DNA from: Streptococcus mitis
GTDB lineage: Bacteria; Bacillota; Bacilli; Lactobacillales; Streptococcaceae
NCBI RefSeq assembly: GCF_001281025.1
Contig: NZ_CP012646.1
Location: 277,001-341,000, forward strand
Reading direction: 5' to 3'
DNA length: 64,000 bases
This document shows, piece after piece, positions 1 to 8,911 of the stretch (position 1 is the first letter of the stretch; every line of letters begins with the position of its first letter). The translations under genes and the position numbers were made by a program. The notes beneath the pieces were generated by a model, which did not search any database, was not told the origin of the DNA, and saw nothing but the letters and a program-made list of their open reading frames with translations.

Positions 1-313
1 ATAGTACTTTTATTCAATATTGACAAGAAGCTAGGTTGACAAAATTAATAAATATTCCTTCGATAATAAATCTAGGCTTAAAAGTCAAGAATATAAAACA
101 TTCAAGAAATAATATAGTAGATTGAAATAAGATATAGACAAATCGATTATAAAGGGAAGATAATACTTCTAGCATATTAACACTAGACTACTTTAAGTTA
201 AGAGAGCAAAAGCATTAGATTACACCGAATTCATATCATCAACGCTACTTCATTTCTTTATAAAGGGGGGACAAAAATGATGACAAACCCAGAAATCAAC
301 ATTTTAAGACAAA
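1..313. other. intergenic region downstream of rpsD
   Basis: AT-rich stretch with no gene I can support. The only notable items are near its right end: a purine-rich AAAGGGGGG followed by ATGATG at 277-282, opening a 22-codon frame to 345, and a 15-base segment (286-300) that is an exact inverted copy of part of the 3' end of rpsD (399-413). Confidence 0.5.
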
Positions 314-339
314 GCAAAAAGCCCACTGTTGTAGGCTTT
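314..339 (-). terminator. rho-independent terminator of rpsD
   Basis: On the minus strand AAAGCCTAC and GTGGGCTTT form a 9-bp stem (one G-T pair) with a 4-base loop, followed by TT. It lies 21 bases past the rpsD stop codon. Confidence 0.7.
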
Positions 340-359
340 CTGTAAGATATTTCTTAAAA

Positions 360-971
360 TTAAAGCATTTTGTTGTAGAATTCAACGACAAGTGCTTCGT
401 TGATTTCTGGGTTGATTTCGTCGCGTTCTGGCAGGCGAGTCAATGAACCTTCCAATTTTTCAGCGTCGAATGATACGAATGCTGGACGTCCAAGAGTAGC
501 TTCTACTGCTTCAAGGATAGCTGGAACTTTCAATGATTTTTCACGAACTGAGATCACTTGACCTGGAGTTACACGGTATGATGGGATATCAACGCGTTTT
601 CCGTCAACAAGGATGTGACCGTGGTTTACGAATTGACGAGCTTGACGACGAGTAGTCGCAAGACCAAGACGGTAAACAACGTTATCCAAACGACGTTCCA
701 AAAGAAGCATGAAGTTGAAACCTAGGATTCCGCCTTTGATTTTTGTAGCTTGTACGAACAAGTTACGGAATTGTTTTTCACCTACACCGTAAGTGAAACG
801 AAGTTTTTGTTTTTCAGCCAATTGCAAACCGTATTCTGACAATTTCGAACGGTTGTTTGGTCCGTGTTGTCCTGGTACGTAGTTACGACGTGCCAATTCT
901 TTACCTGTACCTGTAAGTGAAAGGCCAAGGCGACGAGCTTGTTTCCAAGATGGTCCTGTATAACGTGACAT
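360..971 (-). CDS. rpsD: 30S ribosomal protein S4
   Basis: Primary 16S rRNA-binding protein that nucleates 30S subunit assembly. The 203-residue length is normal for the family. The N-terminal domain starts [16 protein letters not shown], and the S4 RNA-binding fold is visible around residues 90-155 ([20 protein letters not shown], then [11 protein letters not shown]). The ATG at 971 has AGGAGG about 7 bases upstream. The gene is a single transcription unit with its own promoter (1131-1159), a leader of about 150 nt and a terminator. In low-GC Firmicutes S4 commonly represses its own synthesis by binding the leader; that is family knowledge and only suggested here by the leader length. Confidence 0.98.
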   Translation of the reverse strand: MSRYTGPSWKQARRLGLSLTGTGKELARRNYVPGQHGPNNRSKLSEYGLQLAEKQKLRFTYGVGEKQFRNLFVQATKIKGGILGFNFMLLLERRLDNVVYRLGLATTRRQARQFVNHGHILVDGKRVDIPSYRVTPGQVISVREKSLKVPAILEAVEATLGRPAFVSFDAEKLEGSLTRLPERDEINPEINEALVVEFYNKML

Positions 972-1124
972 GTGAATGTCCTCCTGATATAAATAATATT
1001 TCGGTGGAAATAGTCACTTAGAAAGCCCTGATTCGTGCAGATGCCCTTCGCCTAAACAGCCAAGGTTACTTATCATAAGACACCTGTTGACGAGCTTCAT
1101 GCTTTCCTGCTGATATTTCGCACA
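972..1124 (-). promoter_or_regulatory. rpsD 5' leader, candidate S4 autoregulatory RNA
   Basis: About 150 nt separate the predicted start of transcription from the rpsD ATG. Possible pairings include a CTTA/TAAG hairpin nested between AACAGG and a CC..CTGTT arm. The S4-leader role is inferred from the position upstream of rpsD and from known S4 autoregulation in Firmicutes; I cannot match it to a covariance model by eye. Confidence 0.4.
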
Positions 1125-1130
1125 AAATCC

Positions 1131-1159
1131 ATTCTACCATGAATGGCTAGATTTGTAAA
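1131..1159 (-). promoter_or_regulatory. rpsD promoter
   Basis: Minus strand TTTACA, 17-base spacer, TAGAAT, with a TGG extended -10 element. It lies just before the end of saeS and gives rpsD independent transcription. Confidence 0.75.
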
Positions 1160-1165
1160 GGGGTT

Positions 1166-2218
1166 TTAAGCTTTATTTTCACTGCCAGAGAGATTGAGAA
1201 GGAGGGTAAAGGTGCTTCCTAGGCCGTACTGGCTACTGACTGTAATTTCCCCACCCAATTGATGGACCAATTCACGCGCAATCGCAAGTCCTAAGCCATG
1301 ACCACCTGTCTTCATATTACGCGAAGTTTCTACACGATAAAGGCGTTTGAAAATATTCTCCAAATCCTCTGGGGCAATCCCCTGTCCTTCATCGGTCACA
1401 CTGATTGAAAGCTGGTTATTTTCCAGCTTAGCTACCACTTCCAACTTAGTTCCAGGAGCTGAGTATTTAAAAGCATTATTGACCAGATTCACCAAGATAC
1501 GAGAAAGTTTAGCATAATCCCCCTCAATCCGAGCAGACTCTGGGATTACCTGCAAATGGACATCTCGCTCCTCCTGCTCAATCAAGAACTGAAATTCACT
1601 CATGCACTCAATCAAGAGCTGATCCAGAAAAATACTGTCCTTGCTGGCAGTTTCCACCTGATTTCTAGCTGTGTTTAGGGTCAAAAAATTCAACTCTTCA
1701 ACCAGTTTATTGAGTCTTTCCGTCTGACGTCCAATAGTTGCTAGATAATGAGCTTGCTCTCCTTCCTTGATAACTCCGTCCAAAATCCCTTCTACCGTCG
1801 CTTGAATCGAAGTAATGGGAGTCTTGATATCATGCGATAGCTGGGCAATCATCAAGCCCTTTTCTCGTTCGCTTTCTTCCAAGGAATCAAATGTCGCCTG
1901 CAAATCATGGGACATTTCATTAAAAGCTTGGCCTAATTGCTGAAATTCTACAGGGCCTTGAACCTCCAGATTTGAGGGGAAGTCCTTGTCTGCTACCCGC
2001 TTGGCATGTTCCTTAAGTTTAGCCAATGATGTAAAGACTGGCGACAGAAGAAAGAGACTAATCCCAGCACCAACAAAACTAGCCACGAAAGTCATACCCA
2101 CTAGGAAATAAATCTCTCTTTCTTCAATTAGCATTCGCTGGATAGCCCAAAAAACCACGATAATCGTTAGGAGTGTTGAAATGACATACCCCACTAAAAT
2201 ATAACTTTTTAATTTCAT
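1166..2218 (-). CDS. saeS: sensor histidine kinase of the SaeRS/TCS08 type
   Basis: Membrane histidine kinase, 350 residues. Two N-terminal membrane segments (about residues 7-27 and 37-60) with almost no extracellular loop, a HAMP region (about 60-115), a HisKA phosphoacceptor in QLSHDIKTPITS (His129), and a C-terminal ATPase domain with NLVNNAFKYS, DEGQGI and GGHGLGLAIA. The very short sensor loop is typical of intramembrane-sensing kinases such as SaeS. Its ATG overlaps the TGA of the response regulator gene (ATGA), so the pair is translationally coupled. The order rpsD-kinase-regulator-PavB matches pneumococcal TCS08. Confidence 0.9.
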   Translation of the reverse strand: MKLKSYILVGYVISTLLTIIVVFWAIQRMLIEEREIYFLVGMTFVASFVGAGISLFLLSPVFTSLAKLKEHAKRVADKDFPSNLEVQGPVEFQQLGQAFNEMSHDLQATFDSLEESEREKGLMIAQLSHDIKTPITSIQATVEGILDGVIKEGEQAHYLATIGRQTERLNKLVEELNFLTLNTARNQVETASKDSIFLDQLLIECMSEFQFLIEQEERDVHLQVIPESARIEGDYAKLSRILVNLVNNAFKYSAPGTKLEVVAKLENNQLSISVTDEGQGIAPEDLENIFKRLYRVETSRNMKTGGHGLGLAIARELVHQLGGEITVSSQYGLGSTFTLLLNLSGSENKA

Positions 2219-2913
2219 TGACTACCTCGTGCTTTCTCAATTTTGTAGCCCAAACCCCAGACAGTTTTTATAGTAGGCGTTTCTGCGCTGGCATGTTTAG
2301 CCAACTCCTGTCGCAGAGCATGAATATGAACATTCAAGGTATTGGTATCATCTACATAGTCTTCCTGCCAGACCTTTTCATAGAGGTCTGTCTTAGAGAA
2401 AACGCGCTCTGGATTGCTGGCTAAAAGCCATAGAAGTTCGAAGGATTTGACTGTCAAATCAAGCGCCACATCTCCGACTTGAACCTCATGACTACCGTGA
2501 TTCATCCGTAAATCCCCGAGACTGACGACCTCTGTCTCACCTCCACGATGAAGGCGACGCAAGATATTGTGGACACGCAAAACCAGCTCACGAGGGCTAA
2601 AGGGCTTGGCAATAAAGTCATCTGCCCCTAAGCTCAGGCCATAAATCTTATCCTGCTCACTGGTCTTAGCCGTGATAAAGAGAAAAGGCTGATCTGGAGA
2701 TTGATACTGAACCTCACTAATCAAATCATAACCATCCATCCGAGGCATCATGATATCTGTAATAATCAAATCAATTGGTTTTCGCTGGAAGATTTCTAAA
2801 GCCTCTACCCCATCATGGGCCACCAAAACCTGATATCCTGCCTGAACCAGATAGCGTTGATGAATATCTGTGATTTCTACCTCGTCGTCAACGAGTAAAA
2901 TTGTCTTTCCCAT
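2215..2913 (-). CDS. saeR: OmpR-family response regulator of the SaeRS/TCS08 type
   Basis: DNA-binding response regulator, 232 residues from the ATG at 2913, which has AAAGGAG 7 bases upstream; an upstream in-frame codon would add 16 non-conserved residues. Receiver domain at residues 1-120 with acidic pocket DD (9-10), phosphoacceptor Asp53 (LIITDIMMP), and the KPF loop; winged-helix domain from about 135 to the end (VWGLGYKIE). Partner of the kinase just downstream. In pneumococcus TCS08 controls adhesin genes including pavB, the next gene on the 5' side here. A near-perfect inverted repeat lies in the upstream region (2936-2962). Confidence 0.9.
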   Translation of the reverse strand: MGKTILLVDDEVEITDIHQRYLVQAGYQVLVAHDGVEALEIFQRKPIDLIITDIMMPRMDGYDLISEVQYQSPDQPFLFITAKTSEQDKIYGLSLGADDFIAKPFSPRELVLRVHNILRRLHRGGETEVVSLGDLRMNHGSHEVQVGDVALDLTVKSFELLWLLASNPERVFSKTDLYEKVWQEDYVDDTNTLNVHIHALRQELAKHASAETPTIKTVWGLGYKIEKARGSQ

Positions 2914-2935
2914 CTGTCTCTCCTTTGAAAAAAAC

Positions 2936-2962
2936 AGTGCTATACCACAATAGTATAACACT
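2936..2962 (-). promoter_or_regulatory. inverted repeat in the saeR promoter region
   Basis: AGTGTTATAC and GTATAGCACT, 10-base arms with one mismatch and a 7-base centre, overlap an extended -10 (TGTTATACT). Position and symmetry suggest an operator for a dimeric regulator; which one is unknown. Confidence 0.45.
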
Positions 2963-3036
2963 ATTTTAATCTCTTTACGAACATTCTAATCGCTATCTGG
3001 ATTTTTCAAATCCTAGATAGAAAGTCTGTAGCTAGA

Positions 3037-5301
3037 CTAGTCATTTTCCTCTTTTTTAGCTTTCAAACCGAGTCCACCTAATAGTCCTGCCAAGGCGAGT
3101 CCAAAGAATCCAAGAGTAGCCATTGATGTTTGGGCTTCACCAGTATATGGAAGCATGTCTTTTTGGTCTTTCATTTGATCAGCCATCATTGGACTTGACA
3201 CCTTGTTATTAGATGCTACCTTGCCTTCATCAGACATTTTGCTTGAGGTTGCTGTAGCTTGATCTTGTTTCATGCTTGGTGTTGCCATAGGCTGACTAGC
3301 ATTCATGGTTTTGTCCTGCTCTTTGCTAGGCATCATCTTATCCTGGCTAGCAGCTGACATTTTAGATTTCATCTCATCTTGATTGGCACTTGGCATTTGA
3401 GCGTTCATCTTAGACGCATCTTGATGACTATTCATCATTGGGGCCGGCATAGCTGAACCATTAGAAGATGGGACGAAGCCTGATTGCATCGGAGTAAGAG
3501 ACTGATGTCCATTCAAGTTCACTGTCAAATTCTTAGTCGCTACGAGATTGCTCAAATCGGCCTTGCCATCTTTTGCACCATACACTTTGATGGTTGCCTT
3601 GTAGCTTTGAGTGCCGTTTTGTTTCAAGAGGTCAAGTAAGTCTTTGTCTGATTTGCCTTGAGTGCCAGCCAAATCCACTTCGTAGAAGTAAAGGCCTTTG
3701 CCCAATTTCTCTACTGGTGGGAGAGCTGGATTTTTAGCTGAACCATTGTCGGACCATGGAGCCTTGTCTGAGGCCTTCAAGATAAGACGAGTCAACATAC
3801 CGTCACCAGCGAAGAATTCATATGGAATGACTTGGTTAACGCCAGCTGTGAACGGACCAGGGAAGTTGGCTTTGTCCAAGTATGTAGCTGGAACGTCTAC
3901 CGTGTCTTTAGTATTATCGGCTACACCCTTTTGTACTTCAGCTGGGGTAGTTAAACCATTCAAGTTGACATCCAAATTTTTAGTCGCTACAAGATTAGTC
4001 AAATCAGCCTTGCCATCTTTCGCACCGTACACTTTGATAGTAGCTTTATAGCTTTGTGTGCCATTTTGTTTCAACAAGTCTAACAAGTCTTTATCTGATT
4101 TGCCTTGAGTACCTGCTAAGTCCACTTCATAGAAGTAAAGGCCTTTGCCCAATTTTTCTACTGGTGGAAGAGCGGGATTTTTAGCTGTTCCGTTGTCTGA
4201 CCATGGAGCCTTATCAGAGGCTTTCAAGATGAGGCGAGTCAACATACCGTCACCAGCGAAGAATTCGTATGGAATAACTTGGTTAACGCCAGCTGTGAAT
4301 GGGCCTGGGAAGTTGGCCTTGTCCAGGTAAGATGCTGGAACGTCTACCGTATCTTTGGTATTGTCGGCTACGCCTTTTTGTACTTCGGCTGGAGTGGTTA
4401 AGCCGTTCAAGTTGACATCCAAATTTTTAGTCGCTACAAGATTGTTCAAATCTGCCTTGCCGTCTTTAGCACCGTACACTTTGATGGTAGCTTTATAGCT
4501 TTGAGTGCCGTTTTTTTTCAAGAGATCTAGAAGCTCTTTATCAGATTTTCCTTGGGTACCTGCCAAATCTACTTCATAGAAGTAAAGGCCTTTGCCCAAC
4601 TTCTCTACTGGTGGAAGGGCTGGATTTTTAGCTGAACCGTTGTCTGACCATGGAGCCTTGTCGGATGCTTTCAAGATAAGACGAGTCAACATACCATCAC
4701 CAGCGAAGAATTCGTATGGAATAACTTGATTGACGCCAGCTGTGAATGGACCAGGGAAATTGGCTTTGTCCAAGTAAGTGGCTGGGACGTCTACCGTGTC
4801 TTTGGTATTGTCGGCCACGCCTTTTTGTACTTCAGCTGGGGTAGTTGCTGGTTGAGCTTCACTTGCTTCACGGTCTTGTCCAATAACTGCAGGCGCAGGA
4901 TTTGTCGCAGGTTTAACCGCATCTTCTGTTTCTTTCTTAGACTCTGGTTTTGCTTGCCCTTCTTCTTTTGGTGCCACTACTTGGTCTTTAGCAGCCACAT
5001 CCGCTTTCTCTGGAGAGTTTGTAGTATCCAAGCTTGCTTTAGATGTTGAGTCTGCCTGTTCTGAAGGGAGAGCTGTATCGACTGCTTCTTTGAGAAGTTC
5101 TGCTGGTAAGTCACTCTTTTCACTCACTGAAGCAGCGTCTGGCACAACTTGAGCAGGGGTTGGATTGACCACATCAGCACGTACCGAACTTGGTTGGCCA
5201 ACTAGGACAAAGAAGCCACTGGCTACAACAACTGAGGCAACACCGACACTAAGACGGCGAATAGACCAGCGAGTATATCTTTGATTTGGATTGAATTTCA
5301 T
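3037..5301 (-). CDS. pavB: PavB-type sortase-anchored adhesin with three SSURE repeats
   Basis: Cell-wall-anchored surface protein, 754 residues. A YSIRK-type signal peptide (TRWSIRRLSVGVASV, cleaved near VRADV), a Pro/Lys/Glu-rich region (about 45-153), then three nearly identical 149-residue repeats at 154-302, 303-451 and about 452-600 (each begins TPAEVQKG). These are the streptococcal surface repeats (SSURE), known to bind fibronectin and plasminogen in pneumococcal PavB. A Met/Gln/Ser-rich spacer (about 605-715) precedes LPYTG (717-721), a hydrophobic helix and a charged tail. Pneumococcal alleles as I recall usually carry more repeats, so this is a short form. A SaeR-like site lies upstream. 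Confidence 0.9.
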   Translation of the reverse strand: MKFNPNQRYTRWSIRRLSVGVASVVVASGFFVLVGQPSSVRADVVNPTPAQVVPDAASVSEKSDLPAELLKEAVDTALPSEQADSTSKASLDTTNSPEKADVAAKDQVVAPKEEGQAKPESKKETEDAVKPATNPAPAVIGQDREASEAQPATTPAEVQKGVADNTKDTVDVPATYLDKANFPGPFTAGVNQVIPYEFFAGDGMLTRLILKASDKAPWSDNGSAKNPALPPVEKLGKGLYFYEVDLAGTQGKSDKELLDLLKKNGTQSYKATIKVYGAKDGKADLNNLVATKNLDVNLNGLTTPAEVQKGVADNTKDTVDVPASYLDKANFPGPFTAGVNQVIPYEFFAGDGMLTRLILKASDKAPWSDNGTAKNPALPPVEKLGKGLYFYEVDLAGTQGKSDKDLLDLLKQNGTQSYKATIKVYGAKDGKADLTNLVATKNLDVNLNGLTTPAEVQKGVADNTKDTVDVPATYLDKANFPGPFTAGVNQVIPYEFFAGDGMLTRLILKASDKAPWSDNGSAKNPALPPVEKLGKGLYFYEVDLAGTQGKSDKDLLDLLKQNGTQSYKATIKVYGAKDGKADLSNLVATKNLTVNLNGHQSLTPMQSGFVPSSNGSAMPAPMMNSHQDASKMNAQMPSANQDEMKSKMSAASQDKMMPSKEQDKTMNASQPMATPSMKQDQATATSSKMSDEGKVASNNKVSSPMMADQMKDQKDMLPYTGEAQTSMATLGFFGLALAGLLGGLGLKAKKEEND
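3502..4842 (-). repeat. three tandem 447-bp repeats inside pavB
   Basis: Tandem units at 4396-4842, 3949-4395 and 3502-3948 encode the three SSURE modules. Amino acids are nearly identical while synonymous third positions differ, so the copies are not a very recent duplication or have been partly homogenised. Confidence 0.9.
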
Positions 5302-5365
5302 AGGATTCTCCTTAGAGTTTTTCTTTATTTGATGACTCTAGTATAATCTCCTAAAATTAAAAAGG

Positions 5366-5381
5366 ATTAAGAAAAAGTTAA
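5366..5381 (+). promoter_or_regulatory. SaeR-like half-site pair upstream of pavB
   Basis: ATTAA-6 bases-GTTAA, one mismatch from the GTTAA-N6-GTTAA site known for S. aureus SaeR. It sits about 65 bases upstream of the pavB ATG, near the -35 of a TATACT -10 element. Functional use is inference, and the region is AT rich. Confidence 0.35.
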
Positions 5382-5416
5382 AATTTTTCTTAAATCCCTC
5401 TTATAAAATACTTATA

Positions 5417-6433
5417 TTAATTAAATCCATAAACAGACTTGGTGATTTGATAGACAACATTGGAAAGTTTGCGGGCTGGCAAGACCGAATGTTTGGTCAA
5501 ACGGCTGAGCATGGTCTTGCGAATGGCCTGAAAGACCTCTGGATTTTCCTGCTGAATATAGGTCCACAGCTCCCGTTTTTTGGCAAGATGCTCTGCTGTG
5601 CCTGCTCGGTTGAGCAAGGCACTGGAAATTACCGTCGTGATTTCAATATGATTCAGCAGATATTCTCGCATTTTGGGATGGCTCACTTGGGACAAATCAA
5701 GCTGGTCTACCAAGAGTCGATTAACCTTGAGTTGCTGGTCAATGCGCTTAATCATCACTTGCTCATTGACAGACTGGTCCTCACGTCCAATCAAATAACG
5801 ATAGAAATCGACAGGTAGATAGTACATGGTCTTGACCTGCTGAAGGGGGGTAAAGACGAAGAGATTATCGACATAAAAGGTATGCTCAGGTAGTTGGAAC
5901 TGACTCGCTCGCAACAAATCTGTCCGGTAAATCAGCGAGTGCATCATGATATACTGGCCTTTTGAGAAATTTCCGACCTGGTCCCAACCAAAAATCTGCT
6001 GGATAGGTAAAACTGACTCGTAACTCATACTCTTCTTACGAGACTGACCTTCCTTTTCATAGACAAAATTAGTCACAAAGGCATCAACTTCCTGACCCTC
6101 GCTCTCTAGTTCTTGCAAGGTTTCAAGAATTTTTAGGTAAGCACGAGGATCTACCCAGTCATCACTGTCAACTACTTTAAAATAACGTCCAGAAGCCTCC
6201 GCCAAGCCGCGATTGACCGCACCGCCATGGCCTTTATTTTCCTGATAGATGGCTCTAACAATGCTAGGGTACTTGCTAGCTAAACGCTCAGCTATTTCCT
6301 GAGTCTGGTCCTGAGACCCGTCATTGATAATCAAAATCTCAACTTGCTCACCACCAATCACTAGCGACTCCACACAGTAATGAAGATAGGCTGCGGCATT
6401 ATAGCTAGGGATGGCGATAGACAATAATTTCAT
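5417..6433 (-). CDS. family 2 glycosyltransferase
   Basis: Cytoplasmic GT-A fold glycosyltransferase, 338 residues. The nucleotide-sugar domain fills residues 1-110: LSIAIPSYNAAAYL, the INDGSQDQT motif, NKGHGGAVNRGL and the metal-binding VDSDDW. A C-terminal region of about 220 residues has no motif I can name. The nucleotide sugar and acceptor are unknown. In pneumococcus the equivalent gene also sits beside pavB (SP_0081). It ends about 115 bases from the start of pavB and has a RUP element on its 5' side. Confidence 0.85.
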   Translation of the reverse strand: MKLLSIAIPSYNAAAYLHYCVESLVIGGEQVEILIINDGSQDQTQEIAERLASKYPSIVRAIYQENKGHGGAVNRGLAEASGRYFKVVDSDDWVDPRAYLKILETLQELESEGQEVDAFVTNFVYEKEGQSRKKSMSYESVLPIQQIFGWDQVGNFSKGQYIMMHSLIYRTDLLRASQFQLPEHTFYVDNLFVFTPLQQVKTMYYLPVDFYRYLIGREDQSVNEQVMIKRIDQQLKVNRLLVDQLDLSQVSHPKMREYLLNHIEITTVISSALLNRAGTAEHLAKKRELWTYIQQENPEVFQAIRKTMLSRLTKHSVLPARKLSNVVYQITKSVYGFN

Positions 6434-6466
6434 GATCTACTCCTTTAGGGGACTGATTTTTTCTTA

Positions 6467-6669
6467 TACTCAATGAAAATCAAAGAGCAAACTAGGAAAC
6501 TAGCCGAAGGTTGCTCAAAGCACTGCTTTGAGGTTGCAGATAGAACTGACGAAGTCAGCTAAAACACGGTTTTGAGGTTGTGGATAAGACTGACGAAGTC
6601 AGTTACCTATACCTATGATATCTACGGCAAGGCGACGTTGACGTGGTTTGAAGAGATTTTCGAAGAGTA
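6467..6669. repeat. RUP element, long form with two internal units
   Basis: Begins TACTCAATGAAAATCAAAGA and ends GATTTTCGAAGAGTA, the ends of the pneumococcal RUP repeat (a small IS-derived element inserting at TA). It is about 203 bp because two copies of an internal module of roughly 46 bp (containing CTGACGAAGTCAG hairpins) are present. With its flanks it fills the gap between the glycosyltransferase and cabP. Confidence 0.85.
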
Positions 6670-6819
6670 TTACTCTCTCTTGTCACTTCTCTCTATTTTA
6701 CCATAAAGTCCCGTTTTTGAAGGACTTTTACTAGAATACAAGGGGTTCTGGTCTCATTTGGAATACAGGTTTCTCTCTATCTGCTATCTTGGACATCAAA
6801 AAAGAGGGGAATCCCCTCC

Positions 6820-7485
6820 TTACGAATTTAATTCTGCTAAGTCATCTAGATACTGGTTGTTAATGACTGCCAAGATATAGGCACCTGCCTTCAAGAGGTC
6901 ATTAGGTCCAAACTGGACATCCAGCGGTGAATTTTCTTGTTCACGAAATCCTAGGACATTGAGATTGTATTTGCCACGTAGACCTAGCTGGCTCAGGCTT
7001 TGACCTGCCCAGACACTCGGAATTTTCATCTCCACGATAGACACATTTTTATCCAGCTGAAAGACATCAACATTATTATGAAAGAGAATGGTCTGCGCTA
7101 GAGACTGCCCCATTTCATACTCAGGCGAAATCACCGAGTCAGCACCGATTTTTTCCAGCACCTTCTTAGCTGTCTGGCTTTTGACCTTGGCAATAACCCT
7201 TGGTACCCCCAAACTCTTACAGTGCATGACTGCAAGCACACTCGACTCCAGATTTTCCCCTGTTGCCACTACAACTGTATCACAGGTATCAATTCCTGCC
7301 GTTCTGAGGAGTTCCTCATCTGTAATATCGCCAACTACACCACGCGCCAAAACAGGCTCAAATTGATTGATGTGCTCGGCGTGGTCATCGATGGCAATGA
7401 TATTCATATCTTGCTTGGCTAGGGCCGTCAGGACACTACTCCCGAAAATCCCCAAACCTAAAATTCCAATCGTACGATCTGACAT
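6820..7485 (-). CDS. cabP: TrkA/KtrA-family potassium uptake regulatory subunit (CabP-like)
   Basis: Cytoplasmic gating subunit of a Trk/Ktr potassium transporter, 221 residues from the ATG at 7485 (AAGGAA upstream; the further upstream start would run into trkH). RCK_N Rossmann domain with GILGLGIFGSSV and an acidic residue after the second strand (AIDDH), then an RCK_C domain from about residue 135. The pneumococcal homologue CabP binds cyclic di-AMP, which blocks its interaction with the TrkH partner; that property is taken from the literature. It follows trkH by 13 bases in one operon. Confidence 0.9.
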   Translation of the reverse strand: MSDRTIGILGLGIFGSSVLTALAKQDMNIIAIDDHAEHINQFEPVLARGVVGDITDEELLRTAGIDTCDTVVVATGENLESSVLAVMHCKSLGVPRVIAKVKSQTAKKVLEKIGADSVISPEYEMGQSLAQTILFHNNVDVFQLDKNVSIVEMKIPSVWAGQSLSQLGLRGKYNLNVLGFREQENSPLDVQFGPNDLLKAGAYILAVINNQYLDDLAELNS

Positions 7486-7498
7486 AGTTCTTCCTTTC

Positions 7499-8878
7499 TT
7501 ATCCAATACTAATATATGCCTTCATATACTGAATCAAATCTTTCTTATCAGGCTGGTAATCCGCTAGACTAACCAGCAAGGTCAAGGGACCGATACGGCC
7601 AATAAACATGAGCACCATGACAATGCTAAGAGCTAGCTTGCCCAATTCTGGCGTCAGATTTGCCGTTACCCCAACTGTCGCAAGAGCTGAAATGGTCTCA
7701 AACATGAGGTAGATAAATCGCGGTGTTCCTTCTGCTGTAATTCCCAACAACATCAAGCCCAACAAGAAGGTCATCAAAAAGATAATGAAGACACTAAAGG
7801 ATTTTTGGACTGTGCGAGTCTCAATGGTTCTCTGCGCCACATTGGCATGAGGTAAGCCCAGCAATTCACTACGCGCAAAGACCAACAAGACAAAGAAAGT
7901 CGTAATCTTGAGACCCCCAGCCGTCCCACCAGGCGCCCCACCCAGAAACATCTGTAGGATATAGATAAATAAGGTCACAGGCCGAGCTTGGGTATAGTCA
8001 ATAGAAGCAAAACCAGCCGTTCTCATGCTGACGGTTTGGAAAAAGCTAACCAGCACTTTCTCTGGAACACTGAGATTGCCAATAGTTCCTGGATTGTGCC
8101 ACTCCGTAAAGAGTGTGGATACTGTCCCAAACAGTAAAATCCCTGCAGTCAAGAAGAGGACCAACTTGGTGTGGAAACGCAGACGGCGTTTTTTCTTATT
8201 GTCAAACTGGGTTGCCAAGTCAAACCAGACCATAAAGCCAAGACCACCTGTGATAATCAAGCAAGCAATGACCAGATTGATCAAGGGATCTGTCTGAAAA
8301 GCCACTAAACTGCTACTGCCAAAATTATCAAAGCCAGCATTACAAAAGGCTGAAATAGCTAAGAAGATAGAGGTAAAAATGCCCCGTCCCCAGCCGAACT
8401 CAGGAATAAAACGGAAACTTAGCAGAAAGGCGCCCAAGCCCTCCACCAGAAAAGTCGTCAAAAAGATGGATCGTATAAAAGCCCTCAACGACCGAGTCTC
8501 CCCGTAACTGAAGCTTTCCTGAATAGTTTCACGACTGCGAAGACTGAGCTTTTGCTTCCCCTGAATATAAAAGACCCCGATAAAGGTCATGAGCCCCAGA
8601 CCACCAATCTGTATCAAGAGCATACAAATCAGCTGGCCCCAGACATTATAGGTCGTAGCCACCGGTTGCGTAAAGAGGCCAGTCACACAGACCATGGACA
8701 CCGTCGTAAAAAGATGGTCAAAATAAGTGGCCTGAGAACCATTTGCCTGAACAAAAGGCAAACTCAAAAGAAGAGAGCCTATAAAAATAACTCCAGCGAA
8801 ACTTAAAAAAATCCGACGAGCTGGCGAAAGTCCACCTAAGGCTCTCTCAATTTTTTTCACAAATAATTTGAATAACAT
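7499..8878 (-). CDS. trkH: Trk-family potassium channel subunit
   Basis: Integral membrane K+ uptake protein, 459 residues with about 8-10 membrane segments. It shows the repeated membrane-pore-membrane pattern of TrkH/KtrB, including pore-loop segments VSMVCVTGLFTQ (early), FCNAGFDNFG, SMRTAGFASID and SALATVGVTANLT, whose conserved glycines line the selectivity filter. It is co-transcribed with cabP, its cytoplasmic regulator, so the two form a cyclic di-AMP responsive K+ importer. Confidence 0.93.
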   Translation of the reverse strand: MLFKLFVKKIERALGGLSPARRIFLSFAGVIFIGSLLLSLPFVQANGSQATYFDHLFTTVSMVCVTGLFTQPVATTYNVWGQLICMLLIQIGGLGLMTFIGVFYIQGKQKLSLRSRETIQESFSYGETRSLRAFIRSIFLTTFLVEGLGAFLLSFRFIPEFGWGRGIFTSIFLAISAFCNAGFDNFGSSSLVAFQTDPLINLVIACLIITGGLGFMVWFDLATQFDNKKKRRLRFHTKLVLFLTAGILLFGTVSTLFTEWHNPGTIGNLSVPEKVLVSFFQTVSMRTAGFASIDYTQARPVTLFIYILQMFLGGAPGGTAGGLKITTFFVLLVFARSELLGLPHANVAQRTIETRTVQKSFSVFIIFLMTFLLGLMLLGITAEGTPRFIYLMFETISALATVGVTANLTPELGKLALSIVMVLMFIGRIGPLTLLVSLADYQPDKKDLIQYMKAYISIG

Positions 8879-8911
8879 ACATCCATTGTACCATAAAAAG
8901 AAGGAGAGTAG

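Noticed and set aside
3698..4330. Two similar plus-strand frames inside pavB
   Set aside because: They are the antisense reading of the repeated SSURE DNA, which is why they resemble each other.
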